A stretch of 64,000 bases of DNA from Amaurobius ferox (GCA_951213105.1 OX578150.1:26156607-26220606); one strand, 5' to 3'. Shown: positions 1-12,810, counted from the stretch's first letter. Notes: a model not told the origin generated them from the letters alone. Translations and numbers: made by a program.

Positions 1-254
1 ATGAAATTCGGTCAATTAGTTTTTTAGTTAGAGTGGATACAAAATCTGCACAGACAGACACAGAGACAGACAGAGTCACAGACACACAGAGTCACAGACA
101 GACACACAGACACGCACACAGACGTCACGCTAAAAATGGTTTTTTCGTATTCTAGAGGTCTTGAAACGTGTAGATCCGTCGAAAACTCGAGTTGCGATTT
201 TCGGCATGATTCGAATACTTTCCCTATACATTACCATGTATTGCAGGGAAAGTA
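1..254 (+). mobile_element. Family A repeat, 3' end (cut by window edge)
   Basis: The copy enters from outside the window. It holds the last internal segment, a GACA/CACA microsatellite (about 50-125), the conserved 3' block and the terminal stem-loop whose right arm is GCAGGGAAAGTA. No coding capacity. Confidence 0.8.
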
Positions 255-257
255 AAA

Positions 258-907
258 ACTAGCTTTAGCGTGAGGTCTGTGTGTGTGTCTGTCTGTACAA
301 TGTATGTATCCACTCTAATCTAAAAACTAATGAACAGAATTTCATAACATTTGGTAGATACGTCTCTTATGGGTGACCCTGGTGCTGATTAGATTTTGGT
401 ATAAATCGGGATAAAAGAACCTGTCTTTTTTGCGAAATGGCCAACAAAAATTACCTGTATTCACTCTAATTGACCAAATTCCACAAAATTTGGTAGATAA
501 GTCACTTGTGGGTTATCCGGGTGCTGATTAGGTGTTGATATTATGCGGCAAAAAAGAATCTACTTCTTTTGCAAAATGGCCCGCAAAAGTTGTCAAAATC
601 TAAATTGAAAGACTATGCTCAAATGCATTAATTAAATGCCTGTTTTATACGTAATTTTTGACAATGAAAAGAATAAGATCAACCCCATTACTCTAGGATT
701 AGCCGTTCTTGAGATATTTTAATTTTTAATATTTTTGTACAGTTACCAAATGAAATCGAAATCTAAATTAAAAGTGTAAATTAGTGTAATTTTAATTAAT
801 TATGCGTGTTATTTAATGCAATTAAATGCAATTTAACGAAGTATTAAAATAAAGAGAAAATAAATTTGAGTCTGCAGGGAAAGTCATGTGCTGACCTCAT
901 CGGATTA
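258..907 (-). mobile_element. Family A repeat lacking its stem-loop
   Basis: It lies inverted against the preceding copy, with only a few bases between them. It starts inside the TG-rich core, so the 3' block and stem-loop are missing. It ends in the 5' terminus (AAAGTCATGTGCTGACCTCA in this orientation, slightly diverged). A replication or recombination junction between opposite copies is a possible cause. Confidence 0.7.
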
Positions 908-2861
908 TTTATCTTGTCTTTCTTTTATTTTATTTTTTTCCGGCTTCTCCGTTTCTAAATTATTTTTTCCTTATTTTTTTGCTTTTACTTTTGATTTTCA
1001 ATACTTTTTGTGCTATAAAATTTAATTAACAATATTTGAGTCTGGGTCGTTTTATTAGTACATATCTGTGTTTATCGTCTATATATGTCTTTGTTTATTG
1101 TCTTTGTATGTCTATGTGCATTGACTTTATATAATTGTCCACGTATTTCTTAGTGTTATTTTTGTATTTTTCCAGGCTGTAAGTTGTAATTGCTCAACAC
1201 CCTTTGAGTGAGCTGGGCGGTTAGGGTAATTAAAGAAAAATATAAAATAGCAGATATTTGTTGAGTCGAAAAACAGCTGTATCTAACACAGTGGATTTAA
1301 TTAATTTTCGAACTTTGCAATATTTAAAATATATCGTTCAAATTTTTTTAACCATGGTATTATATTATAATTATGAGAAATGTGCTAGAAAATTGCAGTT
1401 TTGGCAAAAATTAGGTGAGATAGCATTTCATTTTTTTAATGCTCTTGTTTAATGTCGAGAAATTATGGGCTAAGTATTGCATGTAAATTGACGAATTGGT
1501 GTGCGCGATTGCGTATGCTTTTCAACTAAAGGATATGTCTGCCTTTGATTCAGTAATGAACTGCATTTTGAATTCATTCAATTAATGAATTCACTTAATC
1601 TTTGAATGAATTAAATTAATCTCTGAATGAATTCAATTAATCTCTGAATTAATTTAATTATTCTCTGTTTTAAGTCCGAGGCAACGCCTAGTACATTATC
1701 TTGTAATTTACAATAATAAATACAAGTAAGAAGTCCAACAATAAATTTCCCTAAATGAAAAATGATTTCAAATGTAATAAGTAACCCATATTTTTCTAAT
1801 TATGTTTAAAAACAATCCCGGTACCAGTCAATTAAATAATCAAACTCCTTTGAACCTATTCAAAAATAAAACCTCATCCTACACAAAAATAAAAACTTAA
1901 AATATCAAAGTTTCTATTCTTATGCTGAGAAATTTCAAAAGAAAAATATGCTGCCACTTGTAATATCCAAGTATTGAATCCTTAATTAAAACTGATTTTA
2001 GTAGAAATAAGAGAACTTTCAAGTAGTTTCAACTTAATTAAAAGAACAAAAAATATCGTCTGCGTTTTTCCCCAATGGCAATCGAAATAACTTTTATGTA
2101 TTCCTGGAGTTAAATAAAGCAGATTAAAAGCATATAACGAAAAAAGAAATAAAAATAAATAAAAAGAAAAAGAAACAAAAAAATATCCAGGCAATTGTAG
2201 AATATAAATATTCTTTTGCTGAAAATAAATCTTCGGCTTTTAATATTGCAATAATAAATTCTTTGAGGGAAAAAAAATTCAAACGTAAGCTATTTGTTTG
2301 GATTTTATTTCCCCATTTGTGTGGTTGCGAATAAAATACTTTAACGAAATGTTTGTCAAAGTCTTAAAAAGACGTTAGATTTAATGTTATTGTTTTTCAA
2401 CTCGAGGGGGGGGGGGGGGTGAATCCCTTTCAAATGGAAATATGCGGAATAAGTCTTTAAATGCATACATTTAGGGAAACCTTTTTATATAAAAATCCTA
2501 CTTACGTGAAATTGAGAAATTCTTTGTACTTAAGTGGGTTGCAAAAACCGGTGTGTGGAAAAAAAAATTCATTAACATCATAAGAAAAACAATGGGCATA
2601 GAAGCTACAAAGAAATAAACAATTAAAAAATGGCTAGTTAAAAACAAGTCTTGCAAAGTAAAAGTTTATACAAGGCTCCACAGGTTTTTGTTTCAAAAAG
2701 GTCTCAGAAAGTAGAGGGAAACATTACTATTATATTGAAAACTAACAGAAATATTCGGCGTTGCCCTGGATACATGAAAGTAGTGCGAGTTCAATAAGTA
2801 TTAACTTTAATCTACAAGTAATTTTTAGAGACATCAAATTAATGGAATAAATGATGCCTGA
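908..2861. other. AT-rich DNA without recognised genes
   Basis: Apart from the short tandem repeat at 1566-1668 and a poly-G run near 2405-2420, I see only AT-rich sequence. The short ORFs here have no recognisable motif and look random. Confidence 0.5.
1566..1668. repeat. Short degenerate tandem repeat
   Basis: Four to five imperfect copies of a unit of about 22 bp built on TGAATGAATTCAATTAATCT. No coding meaning. Confidence 0.6.
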
Positions 2862-3194
2862 GTGAAAGAAATACTAAAAGCTGTTAACATAAAGAAAAAG
2901 AAAAATACGGTAAACGATTTACAGTACTATAGTGGTGACATCTATCGATGGCGAGAAAAAAATAAATTTCTCTTGCGGAGGAAACAAACTTTCTGGCAGA
3001 AGGGATTTATACAATGCTATAATTGTCAATTTTTTAACCATTTGTGTGACTGTTGTAATCTTCAGACAAAATGCTTAAAATGTGGAGGACATTCCAGAAG
3101 GAATTGTAAAAACGTAGGAACCTCCCGTCTAAATATTCGAATTGCGATGGGTACTATCGAACTTTATCAAATGTCCCAAAAACACTTGGAATAG
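2862..3194 (+). pseudogene. LINE ORF1 relic with CCHC zinc knuckles
   Basis: The frame encodes two zinc-knuckle motifs. The first is C-X2-C-X4-H-X4-C (residues 52-65, CYNCQFFNHLCDCC). The second is C-X2-C-X2-H-X4-C (residues 71-82, CLKCGGHSRRNC), one residue shorter than usual before the histidine. This layout is typical of the nucleic-acid-binding ORF1 (gag-like) protein of jockey/I-type non-LTR retrotransposons. A third knuckle-like stretch, followed by PKTLGIG, continues in the +1 frame from about 3125, so the copy carries a frameshift. No ATG start is seen: the open frame begins at a GTG codon and lacks the long N-terminal part. An adjacent reverse transcriptase was not found. It is a dead fragment. 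Confidence 0.6.
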
Positions 3195-4178
3195 GATTAA
3201 ACACAAAAATAACAATCGGAGACTCGAAACCATCCCTGCTACTCCAACAGCCTGATGAGGAAAGTTTTCTAAGCCTACCTAATGCTTTAAATATCAAATC
3301 AGCGGAGGAGAACACGCCACGATCGATAGCTTGCTGATCTACGACTCGCGGATTTTTAAATCCTCCAAACGTCCCAGTGCTATCCCTTGCAGGAAACCCA
3401 AAGGACCCGTACTTATGCTCCAGGCAGAGACGTATTACACCCGGTCTTTGATCTGCTCTTTTAAACTTATTTTTAATCATCTGACTTCGAGTTGAATTGG
3501 ATCTTTCAATGCCACAGCACCTTTATTTGGCGCCTGGTATGAAGTAATTTTGAATGCACCTCTTTTCCCATATGTCGCATGGGCACGACCATGGGCGCCT
3601 ATATAGGAGGGCAAGGGTAGGCACTAACCTCTCTGGAGGGCCAAGGTCGTAACGGTGTAAGGTCATAAAAGCGGGCCTAAAGCTAGTATGTTTTATACTT
3701 GAGTTTGTCCAATTGACGTCAGTGTGGTTCTCTCCCTCCGGAGAAAGTTCTATATGCACTCATTGACGTGACGCCTCTATATCGACAAGACACTTACAAG
3801 GAAGGTCTCCTGACCGACCCCCACCGATTTTAATGAAACAATTACTGTGAATAGTATTGCTCTGTCACAACACAGGGTGTAAGTACCAGTGGCCCTATAG
3901 CAATAGAAACGACACAATAAAATATTGAAAAAAATAGTTATCATCGCCAAATGTAACCCTACTGTAGAACTCGGCACCAACGTTGGCGTACAGTATACGT
4001 CACATTCCCCGAGTATAAGTACGGAAACAGTGCATCGGCTCGTTTGCTTTGCTCTTCGATTCGCTTACTGTTCTGTAGTACTGCACATTTCGTATTTCCA
4101 GCGACATTTTTTATAGTTTATTCCTCTTTACTGTTTGTTTGAATGCAAACTTGTTGCATGATTTTCTGTTATTTTAAT
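3195..4178. other. Unclassified, moderately GC-rich DNA
   Basis: The first bases continue the frameshifted ORF1 relic. The rest, to about 4120, is less AT-rich than its surroundings but has no recognisable protein motif. The short ORFs on both strands look random. It may be the untranslated part of the same retroelement. Confidence 0.35.
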
Positions 4179-4487
4179 CTATCAAATGCTAGGGCGCGGT
4201 AGCCCATTGGTTAGCGCGCTGGAGTTGCACTCGGTAGGCCCGGGTTCGATTCCAGCCACTGCCAAAACTGCCGCCGTGTTCATGCGGAGTACGATCACGT
4301 TAAACATGTGGGTCCGAAAGTCCTTCCGAGAGGTTGGTGGTAGGGGAAGGAGGGTACGGTCCCAGTGGATGCTTCCCCCACTGGGTTCCGGTCTAAATTG
4401 GGTGGCACTTCCCGACCGTCCAAACAGTTACCTTACACCTTTCTGGTAGGTCGGACGGTCTGGGTTTCAACAACACTATCAAATGCT
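4179..4487 (+). mobile_element. tRNA-derived SINE with intact A and B boxes
   Basis: The head at 4191-4265 is tRNA-like. It has an A-box region (GGTAGCCCATTGGTTAGCGC) and a textbook B box (GGTTCGATTCC) about 35 bp downstream, the two-part promoter used by RNA polymerase III. The body contains a block beginning CCGCCGTGTTCATGCGG and ends in TCGGACGGTCTGGGTTTC followed by CAACAAC. A 12-bp target-site duplication CTATCAAATGCT flanks it at 4179-4190 and 4476-4487. The same body recurs downstream of a 5S rRNA head in three other copies. ORFs across it are accidental. Confidence 0.85.
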
Positions 4488-5195
4488 GATAGAACAGTGT
4501 GTTTAAACTATTTGAATATTTTTTACATTTGCAATTTCGCCTTGTTGTTTACTTTTTTCAGGACATTTTCAAAATCCGGTTGATTTTGTTTTTCATACAT
4601 CAGATCCTTTTCATTGCTCTTTGACCAATTGCTCTTTCCAAAGGTTTGCAAAATGTAGTTGGTGTTGCACAGATTTTTATTTCGAACATGTTTTACTATT
4701 CCTCACCTCTGCAATACATTTATTCCATAAAATAATAAGCCTGTTAACGTTACATTTATTTAGGTCGTAAGGCACCAGATTGGATTTGTCCTACAGATTA
4801 ATTTATGACAAGTTTATAAAAAGCGAGACTTCAAAAGCTGATGAGTTGTATTAGTGGGTACTGTCTTATTAGTGTTCACTGTTTAGTATTACTATTGAGT
4901 TTGTTAAAAACTGCACAAGGGCTTTCCCCCTGCTGGGAGAAGTGCCCAAGAGGGGGTAAAACTGGACTTTCTAAAGATCTTGCTTCGCATTAACGTTATA
5001 TGTGGAGAACACCACTAAAAACTCTGTGCTATCTGACCAATCGAACGCGAGAGCTCAAAATCTCCCATTGGTGTCTTACTTACAAATGCGACCTTCGTAT
5101 ACCCAGGATCTAGGCATTAACCGGTTTTTCATAGCATTGCATCTTCAGAGGTTTTCACCTTTCGCGATTGTCAAAACAGTAATCAAAATGAATAA
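4488..5195. other. Unclassified AT-rich DNA
   Basis: No motif, repeat family or coding signal was recognised. The 72-residue ORF near 5002 overlaps the truncated edge of the following B element and looks random. Confidence 0.4.
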
Positions 5196-5669
5196 TAAAA
5201 TTATCAAAAAGTCAAAATAAAAAAGAAATATTTCCTATTGAGAAACATGTTCACTTTTCATATGTAATACCATGCGATAAATTGGTTGACATCATTCTCG
5301 TGGATCCAGCTCGTTCCATTCATGAAAAAAGATACTTTGAGTAATACTTTTGTATTTGAACGCCAATAGTCATTTATCTGCTGTAAGGATAACTTATTTC
5401 TTATTTCTTAACGCTTGGCGAGATTTTGGCGACGAATTTGGCGGAATGTCGCCAACTTGGCGGCTTTTTGAAATGTTGCCAAATTAACGAAAATCTCGCC
5501 AAATGGATAAAAATGATGCTAACTCAATGAAAATGACGACTAATTGTCGAAAATTCAATATCTTGGAAAGAATACTAGTATCTACTATAAGAAAAACCTA
5601 TTTTTTTTACTGTAAAAGTAGTAAATTCATTACATTATATAAGGAAAGTCATGTGTTGCCCACATCAGA
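5196..5669 (-). mobile_element. Family B repeat, truncated
   Basis: It keeps the GGCGA-rich core and the 5' terminus (GTCATGTGTTGCCCACATCA in this orientation). The microsatellite, 3' block and stem-loop are absent. Confidence 0.8.
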
Positions 5670-6114
5670 TTTTTTTTTAAATGCTGTTGCGAAAGCGCAA
5701 TATTCCTTTTGGAGCCTCCTCTTTCGTCTGTCTCGAAGGCCAGGCGAAGAAAACGCAGTCCATGACTGAGGATGAAGTGAGTCCAGTGTTTCCAGGATGT
5801 CCCAGTTAGAAGACGGGTTTCCAGACTTGGCGATTTATCACCAATTTGGCGTAATTTGGTGACTTCTGGAATGTTCCAGAAACTTCTAGATAGAACGATT
5901 ATTCTTTGAGATAAATATTTCCAGAAGTTTCTATGGAGAGACTATAAATAGGTGTCATCACTGAATAGGAGTTCAGTTGAGGAGTTAACAACATAATAGC
6001 TACAGTGAACTTTAACTTTTGTCAATGTTAAGAATAGTAACGGTTGTTTTATGAAATTATTTTCGCCAGTATTTTGAGAACATTATCGCTTATTCTGTGA
6101 AATTAGGGGATCAC
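5670..6114. other. Unclassified DNA
   Basis: A short TTGGCGA-like patch near 5825-5870 faintly recalls the core of family B. Otherwise nothing was recognised. Confidence 0.35.
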
Positions 6115-7330
6115 TTAGGGGTTGTTTGACTGTATATTGTTCCTGTTTACTTTGTGCTTTGACAATATCTCTTGTAAACGTTCCCCGACAACACCAGGCA
6201 ATCTTTGACGTCAGGGATATCTAATACACAGTGTCACTCCTACATAAAACAATTTGGGCAAGCATATATTTTAAATCCTTAAATATATTTGGCTGAGCAG
6301 TCGTGCTCAGTAGCTACACTGAAGACTGCAATTGCGTCATCGAATGGATCTAATTTTTATTCTTGATTTCCTTTGTGCCTAGATTAGATATGTTTTTGAT
6401 TATTTATGATATTATTTTGGATATATTTGGATAAGTTAATTACTTGTACGACAATAATTTAAATGGTTACGGCATTTACTTAAGTCATGTCTACCCACGA
6501 ATGACATCTCCAGAAGCAAATGCTTATCAAATCCTTTCACATTGCAAAGAATTTGAAAAAATATTTAATACTAGTCCTTATTGTAATTTGTAAGGTAGAT
6601 AGACATAAGGGGAACATATGTATGAGTTATGTAATTAATACATTTAGTTTTGCATATTGATATATGCAAATTCTACATACTTTCACAGCGATTTTACTAA
6701 TAAACTGTTTCATTATAAACGACTGTTGGTATTAAGAGCTTTTTCTTTCTGACTAATACGGAATCTATAAAAGTCGCCCAGAATCTCTTTTCCCGGCTAA
6801 ATTCAATTCTAAACCATCTGTGTTTGTAATTCAATGTAATGGAAATTCCTGTCCATTACATTGAATCCGTCATGCTCGTACGCATTAAATTGGCGATCGT
6901 GCGAGGTCTGGTCATCTATAACCAGAAGAGTATAACATGTCAAGGGGCATTCAGAAAGCTGATACTATCTGCCAGCACGTCATTTCCGACCTGGGTGAAA
7001 AGCTCTTGACATTACATTTCGTGTGGGTTTTACTGGGTTATCAAGTAGAAGGGATAGATATAAGTTCAGGTGGATCCATGTCGTAGATTTTCAGTCTTAC
7101 ATAATAAAGGAAGATGTTTGTGTGTGCGGACTGTAGAGGGAAATCTAAGCGTCTTACGGCCATGAAATTTGGTAACAGATGCACCTTAGTGGTGTTTTTT
7201 AAAAATCTGAATAAGTTTTTTAGTTATTATATGTTTTTGCATTTTCGCTCAAATCTGTTCGTTAGCGACTGGAAATATTATTGCAGAGTTTCCATGTTTA
7301 CACTATTGAAAATATACGTAGTATACGTAT
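6115..7330 (-). mobile_element. Family F repeat, near-complete uninterrupted copy
   Basis: This 1.2-kb repeat matches, inverted, the pieces at 14730-14851, 16811-17514, 18411-18455 and 19562-19886. It therefore serves as the empty-site reference for three B insertions there. Shared landmarks include the block around ATAACCAGAAGAGTATAAC and the short CA/TG stretch near 7110. No TIR, LTR, poly-A tail or ORF was identified, so its class is unknown. At least four partial copies occur elsewhere in the window. Confidence 0.7.
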
Positions 7331-7468
7331 AGATAGAATAAGTATAACAGGGAATTTTTTAAACCAACTTTACCCGTTTCTGTGTGTCTCTATACAATAT
7401 ATTCATCCACATCTTTTAAAATCCTTTCACCAATGAGATATTTTGCCTTTACTCATAATAGCTTTTTT
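7331..7468. mobile_element. Family I repeat fragment
   Basis: Matches parts of 9045-9440: ATACGTATAGATAGAATAAG, then a TGTGTCT stretch and a block ending in ATATTTTGCCTTTACTCA. It looks like an older repeat interrupted by the tandem A elements that follow. Confidence 0.5.
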
Positions 7469-8277
7469 ACTTTCCCTGCAATACATGGTATGTATAGGGA
7501 ATATATATGTAATAATGTATAGGGAAAGTATTGGAATCATGCCGAAAATCACAACTGGAGTTTTCGACGGATCTACACGTTTCGAGACCTCTAGAATACG
7601 AAAAAACCATTTTTAGCGTGACGTCTGTGTGTGTGTGTGTGTGTCTGTCTGTGTGTCTGTCTGTGTGTCTGTGTGTCTGTCTGTCTGTGCAGATTTTGTA
7701 TCCACTCTAACTAAAAAACTAATGGACCGAATTTCACAAAATTTTGTAGGTAAGTCACTTGTGAGCGGGGCTGGTGCTGATTAGTTTTGGGTACGATTCG
7801 GAATAAAAGAACCCGCCTTTTTTGTGAAATGGCCCGCAAAAGCTTGTATCCACTGTATCTGAAAAACTAATGGACCGAATTTCACAAAATTTGGTAGATG
7901 AGTCACGTATAGGTCACCCTGGTGCTGATTAGATTTTGGTACGATTCAGAAAAAAACAACCTGCCTTTTTTTGCAAAATGGCCCGCAAAAATTGCCAAAA
8001 TCTAAAATAAAAAACTGGGTATACTCAAATATATCCATTAAATGCTGATTTAATACGTAATTTTTAACGACGAAAAGAATAAGACCAACCCCATTACACT
8101 AGGACTAGCCGTTCTCGAGATATTTTAGTTTTTCGTACTTTCCCTACGCCACCTTTGAAAATAAGTCCGGTTATCGAATGAGAACGAAAATTGAATTAAA
8201 AATGAAATAAATTTAATAAAAATAAAGAGAACGTTAATATAAGTCTGCAGGGAAAGTCGTGTGCTGCTCACATCAGA
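7469..8277 (-). mobile_element. Family A repeat, full-length, first of a tandem pair
   Basis: Complete from stem-loop (7469-7530) to 5' terminus. One stem-loop arm is partly duplicated (two copies of TGTATAGGGAA). The TG/TCTG microsatellite is at 7625-7688. The core contains two related units of about 150 bp, each ending near AGAGTGGATAC in element orientation. Confidence 0.85.
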
Positions 8278-8283
8278 TTTTTT

Positions 8284-9039
8284 ACTGTCCCTGCAATACA
8301 TGGTAATGTATAGGGAAAGTATTGGAATCATGTCGAAAATCGCAACTCAAATTTTTGACGGATCTACACGTTTCGACACCTCTAGAATACGAAAATAATA
8401 TTTTTAGCCTGACGTCTGTGTGTGTGTGTCTGTCTGTGCAATGTATGTATTCACTCTAACTAAAAAACTAATAGACCGAATTTCATAAAATTTGGTATGT
8501 ACGTCACTTAGGTGAAACCCTGGTGCTGATTAGTTTTCGGTAGGATTCGTAAAAACAGAACCCACCATTTTGCGAAATGGCCGTAAAAATTTCAGGTATA
8601 CACTCTAGCTAAAATACTAATTGACCAAATTTCACAAAATTTGGTAGATAAGTTACTTGTAGGATGCTCTGGTGCTGTTCAGATTTTAGTACGATTCGGA
8701 AAAGAACAACCTGCATTTTTTTACTAAATGGCAATTAAATTCTTTTCACTAAATGTATCAATTAAATTCTTGTTATACGCAATTTTTGATGAGGAAAAGA
8801 ATATAACACACTCCATTATACTTTAGAACTAACCGTTCTCAAGATATTCAAGATTTTTTGCATTTTTGTTACACCGCTATCGGAAAAACGTCCAGTTACC
8901 AACTAAAAACAAAAATTGAATTAAAAATGCAAATTTAGTGTTATTTGGTGCAATTAAACTCAATCTAATGAATTGTTAAAGAAATAAAGAAAATATGAAT
9001 TTAAGTCTGCAGGGAAAGTCATGTGCTGCCCACATCAGA
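8284..9039 (-). mobile_element. Family A repeat, full-length, second of a tandem pair
   Basis: It follows the previous copy head to tail with only a short T-run between them. The stem-loop is at 8284-8320, a short TG microsatellite at 8417-8440, and the 5' terminus at 9017-9039. Confidence 0.85.
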
Positions 9040-9044
9040 TTCTT

Positions 9045-9440
9045 TTTATTTTCCCTTCCATGCATAATATACGCATTGATTGAATACGTATAACACGGAA
9101 TTTTAAAATCAACTTTACGGCCACTGTTCCGTGCTTCTGTGTGTCTATGCAATGTATGCATCCACATTCTTTAAAACCCTTGTACCAATAAAATATTTTG
9201 CCTTTACTCAGTTAAATCAAGATTTTTTTTTAAAATTTTTCCTTTCGATGCTTGGTATACGTATAGATAGAATAAGTATAACAAAGATTTTTAAATCTAC
9301 TTTTCGACCAATTTTTTCTTTGTGTGTTTGTCTTTGCAATATAGGAGGCATCCACTGTAATTCAATAACTGAAATTTGGCTGTATGTGATCATCCAGGTG
9401 TTGATTAGGTTTTGATACGAATCTAACATATTATGAGTCA
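9045..9440. mobile_element. Family I repeat, two diverged units
   Basis: Two successive units (about 9055-9225 and 9230-9440) share ATACGTATA, a run near TAACA.GGA.TTTT, a TGTGTNTGTCT stretch and TGCATCCAC-like sequence. They resemble 7331-7468. The TG stretch followed by ATCCAC recalls the 3' half of family A, so this may be an ancient relative. Confidence 0.45.
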
Positions 9441-9709
9441 ACTAACCTTTCCATACATTCATATTGAATAAATGTTTACAGATACTTGAAACCAGCTGCA
9501 TGACAGGACATATTTTGTCGGTCTCAAAAGAAATTCGCAAAATTGTGACATGTAGCAAGTTTTCTTGCTTCCATTGCAGATATCGCCTATCCCATACTGA
9601 CAAACGCATAAGCTAGAAACTGGTTCAGGAATGCAGTTACATGCAATGGCAACGTGATCTGTGCCCTCTATAGGAGGATTCTCCGCGTCGAGTTTTTTCT
9701 TTTTATCTA

Positions 9710-9957
9710 ATTCAGATTAGTTAAAAAGTTTTGAAAGATTCGGATTAGTTAAAAAGTTATGAAAGATTCGGATTAGTTAAAAAGTTATGAAAGATTCGGA
9801 TTAGTTAAAAAGTTATGAAAGATTCGGATTAGTTAAAAAGTTATGAAAGATTCGGATTAGTTAAAAAGTTATGAAAGATTCGGATTAGTTAAAAAGTTTT
9901 GAAAGATTCGGATTAGTTAAAAAGTTATGAAAGATTCGGATTAGTTAAAAAGTTATA
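9710..9957. repeat. 28-bp minisatellite, about nine copies
   Basis: Nearly identical 28-bp units, each containing GATTCGGATTAGTTAAAAAG followed by TTATGAAA. The few differences are mainly TTTTG for TTATG. Units abut directly, so this is not a CRISPR array. Confidence 0.95.
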
Positions 9958-10989
9958 GTTGTCGAAATTATTCAAACGATTGGATCGATAACGCTTCTAC
10001 TGCACGTTGATGAAACTAAAACACCTTTTCTCCGATTGTTAAAATAATTTTTTGAGTATTTTATGAATAAACGAAATCAGAATTTTATTAATAGATAAAA
10101 AAAATCAAAGTTTATTTTGTTTAACTAAAAAAAAAATATTTACTTCAAACTAAAACTACGAAAAGATTCGCAAATGTCAGATTTCTGCAGAAATCGTCGA
10201 AATTCGACCGATTGAAATTGTAGCGCCATCTATGCACGTTACTAAAATATTATTTCCTTAAATCGATTATCTTACATAAAGCGCACTTTTGCAAGTTAAA
10301 AAAAATGCAAAACACTTTCGAAAACACGAGAGAAATACAAATTGCGTATTTTGAATTAGCTTTTTGTATTTTGTATTTTTTTCATTGAATCTTAGCATTT
10401 CACTAACTTTTGCATCAAATGCCAGCCATACTGCAAGATCATTGAATGCAAAGTAAATATATAGTTTACTTGTTATATTTTAAAAGGAGTTTTGAAAATC
10501 TCACGACGTAAATAAAAGTATTTATATAACCCGATAAAAATTAGCTTATCTTTTATACTCCGGAATAAAATTCAAAGCTATTTAGAGAATCCAAAGATAT
10601 CTCTCTCTTATCTAATAAACTCAAATTTAGCATTTTCAGATGTTTGTTTTGCGGTATTTGTTTTAAAATGGATTTAACCCAGTACTGCTTACAGTGTATA
10701 GAATATACGAACGTCCACCTTCAGTTCCTTATCAAAAGAAATATAGCATTAGGTATATTTTTCAATGGCATACATTCTATAGAATATCATAGACGCTCAA
10801 CCTGTTTGCTTTAAAATTCAGCTTTATATAATGAAAATTGGATAAAAGTAATGCTGAGAATATATCTTAGTATATTGTATAGACTAGAACTAAAATTGTT
10901 AAAATAAAAATTATTAGATATGATTAAAGGGTAGGGGGAAACCGAAAATGTTCGGGAAAATTATTTATCAAATGCCAGCCTATTGAGTA
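9958..10989. other. AT-rich DNA without recognised features
   Basis: No gene, repeat family or splice-flanked open frame was recognised. Confidence 0.45.
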
Positions 10990-12455
10990 TTAAGTCATAA
11001 AGCTTCGAGCTCTCCAATATTTTTCCACGATACAATTACAATGAGATAATGCAGGGCATTCGTCAATGTCCGAAGCGGTCATATCTTGTCCAGTTGTACA
11101 CAAAACACACACAGGTGAATTGACAATATTAAAACGAAAGAGATGGGCATGAAGACAATCATGCCCAGTCAAAAGTCTAAAAGTGGCAGTCGCATCTGCA
11201 CGAGGAACATCAGGAACACAATGGGGACTGGTGCTGAGAATAATCAAGAGTTTAGCACGAGAAGAGCAAACAGCCCCAGTACGGAAGGAATGTCTAAAGA
11301 CTATTTATTTCAAGTTTTGATGAATGAAAAGGCAAATTTCTGTTCGATTTCTGGATTATATTGCACCCCTTCTTTGCTTGTCTGCTTTCTCATTACCACT
11401 GGAAAGACACCTTGCGTTGCATTTTCCCGAGAAGAGATCTACACTGCTAGACGTGAGGGCTTTTCCTCTCTTGATTAGATGATATAGCCTGAAGGGCAAA
11501 TATTGAATCGGAGAGGATCACAGCCCTCTCAAAAGAATTCTGTTGAATAGAAAGCTGTTGAAGCCCAACAAATATTGATTCCAGTTCTCCATCAAAATGG
11601 GTTGAGAAGTTTCCAACTGGCAGAAAAAAGCAAAAAAGTTCACAGAAAATGCCAGCACCAGCTCCTTGAGAAAAGTCCAAAAGGGAGCCATCCGTGTAGA
11701 TGTGCAGCCATTCACAAGGAGGATAGCGATTATGGATAGTATCAAGAGCGATCGCACGAAGTGCCTCAGGGCAAAAGTCTGACTTTTTAATTTTCTGATT
11801 TAAGTCCGGTCTTAGATCAAGGTCCATGTAGTCCAAGGGGTTAGCAAAAGAGAATAGTTCAAAAAGGGTATTATTAATTAATTGATAGCAGTCAATATCT
11901 TGAACACATTGAATGAGACCCCTTTGGGATTTCAGAATACGTACTTGATTCTGATTGTAATCTCGCCAAAAATAATTGTTTGGGAGCCTAGTTAATTTAT
12001 TGAAAAGAACAGTTGCATTTTTCTTAATCACACTGGTCATTGATTGGTTATTTGTCAGTAATTACATCGCCAACACAGGGGTAGTATTGACTCCTCCAGT
12101 GACAATTCGTAAAACTTGGTTTTGGAAAGTCCCTGTTTTATCACTTTATCAGAGGCTGAGATCAACACCTCATTACAGTAATCTAGGACCGGTTGGATAA
12201 ACATTTTATAAGTTATGTTGAGAGTTTCCCTGTGGCATCCACATTTAACCCCAGCTAGTCTTTTAAGAATAGGGAGCCTTTTTTCTACTTTAGAAATAAC
12301 ATGCCCAGCATGTTTGTTCCAGGTTAGCTTATTATCCAAGACGCTACCCAAGTTTGTTGATAAATCATTAGGTTGAATATGTTCGCCCTGATAAACAAGT
12401 TCAGAAACAAAAGGCTGTCGGTTGAGAGTAAAAAGTTGATTGGTGGTCGGGAAAA
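10990..12455 (-). pseudogene. LINE reverse transcriptase / RNase H C-terminal relic
   Basis: Read on the minus strand, three broken frames fit one non-LTR retrotransposon polyprotein in order. First comes the end of the RT thumb (about 12055-12455) with LTWNKHAGHVISKVEKRL and PVLDYC. Next is a ribonuclease H domain (11447-12040) with HIYTDGS, the acidic DGELESI and ILSDSIFALQAI, matching the catalytic D-E-D positions. Last is a C-terminal segment (10990-11247) with FRLLTGHDCLHAHLFR and the Cys motif SPVCVLC. An RNase H domain places it in the I/R1-like group. Frameshifts and stops separate the pieces. The RT active site and endonuclease are missing (5' truncation near 12455). The copy is inactive. 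Confidence 0.8.
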
Positions 12456-12487
12456 TAAAGTTTTGCAGGAAAGCAAATTTTTATTTT

Positions 12488-12738
12488 ACATATATACTAA
12501 ACCGAATTACCCGACGTTGCCCGGATCAGAAATAAACGCCGTGCTTATAAATAATTAAAGAACAATACATAAGCAATACATTTCTACGTTTGAACACAAT
12601 TTAAAAAAATGGCTTCGATCCGGAAATTGCACGTTAAAATTACTTATGAAATCGAATTTTTTTAATAGAATGCTAAGATACATCCGAAACATTTAGCCCA
12701 ATTATACAGTTGTGTTAATTTTAGTTTTGGGGATGGGA

Positions 12739-12810
<72 letters not shown>

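Noticed and set aside
4191..4265. Functional tRNA gene
   Set aside because: A and B boxes are present, but I could not pair a proper anticodon stem, and the sequence continues into a SINE body.
9710..9957. CRISPR-like direct repeats
   Set aside because: Units abut with no unique spacers, in clearly eukaryotic DNA.
11143..11478. 111-residue plus ORF
   Set aside because: It is antisense to the LINE RNase H and C-terminal relic, whose motifs are on the minus strand.
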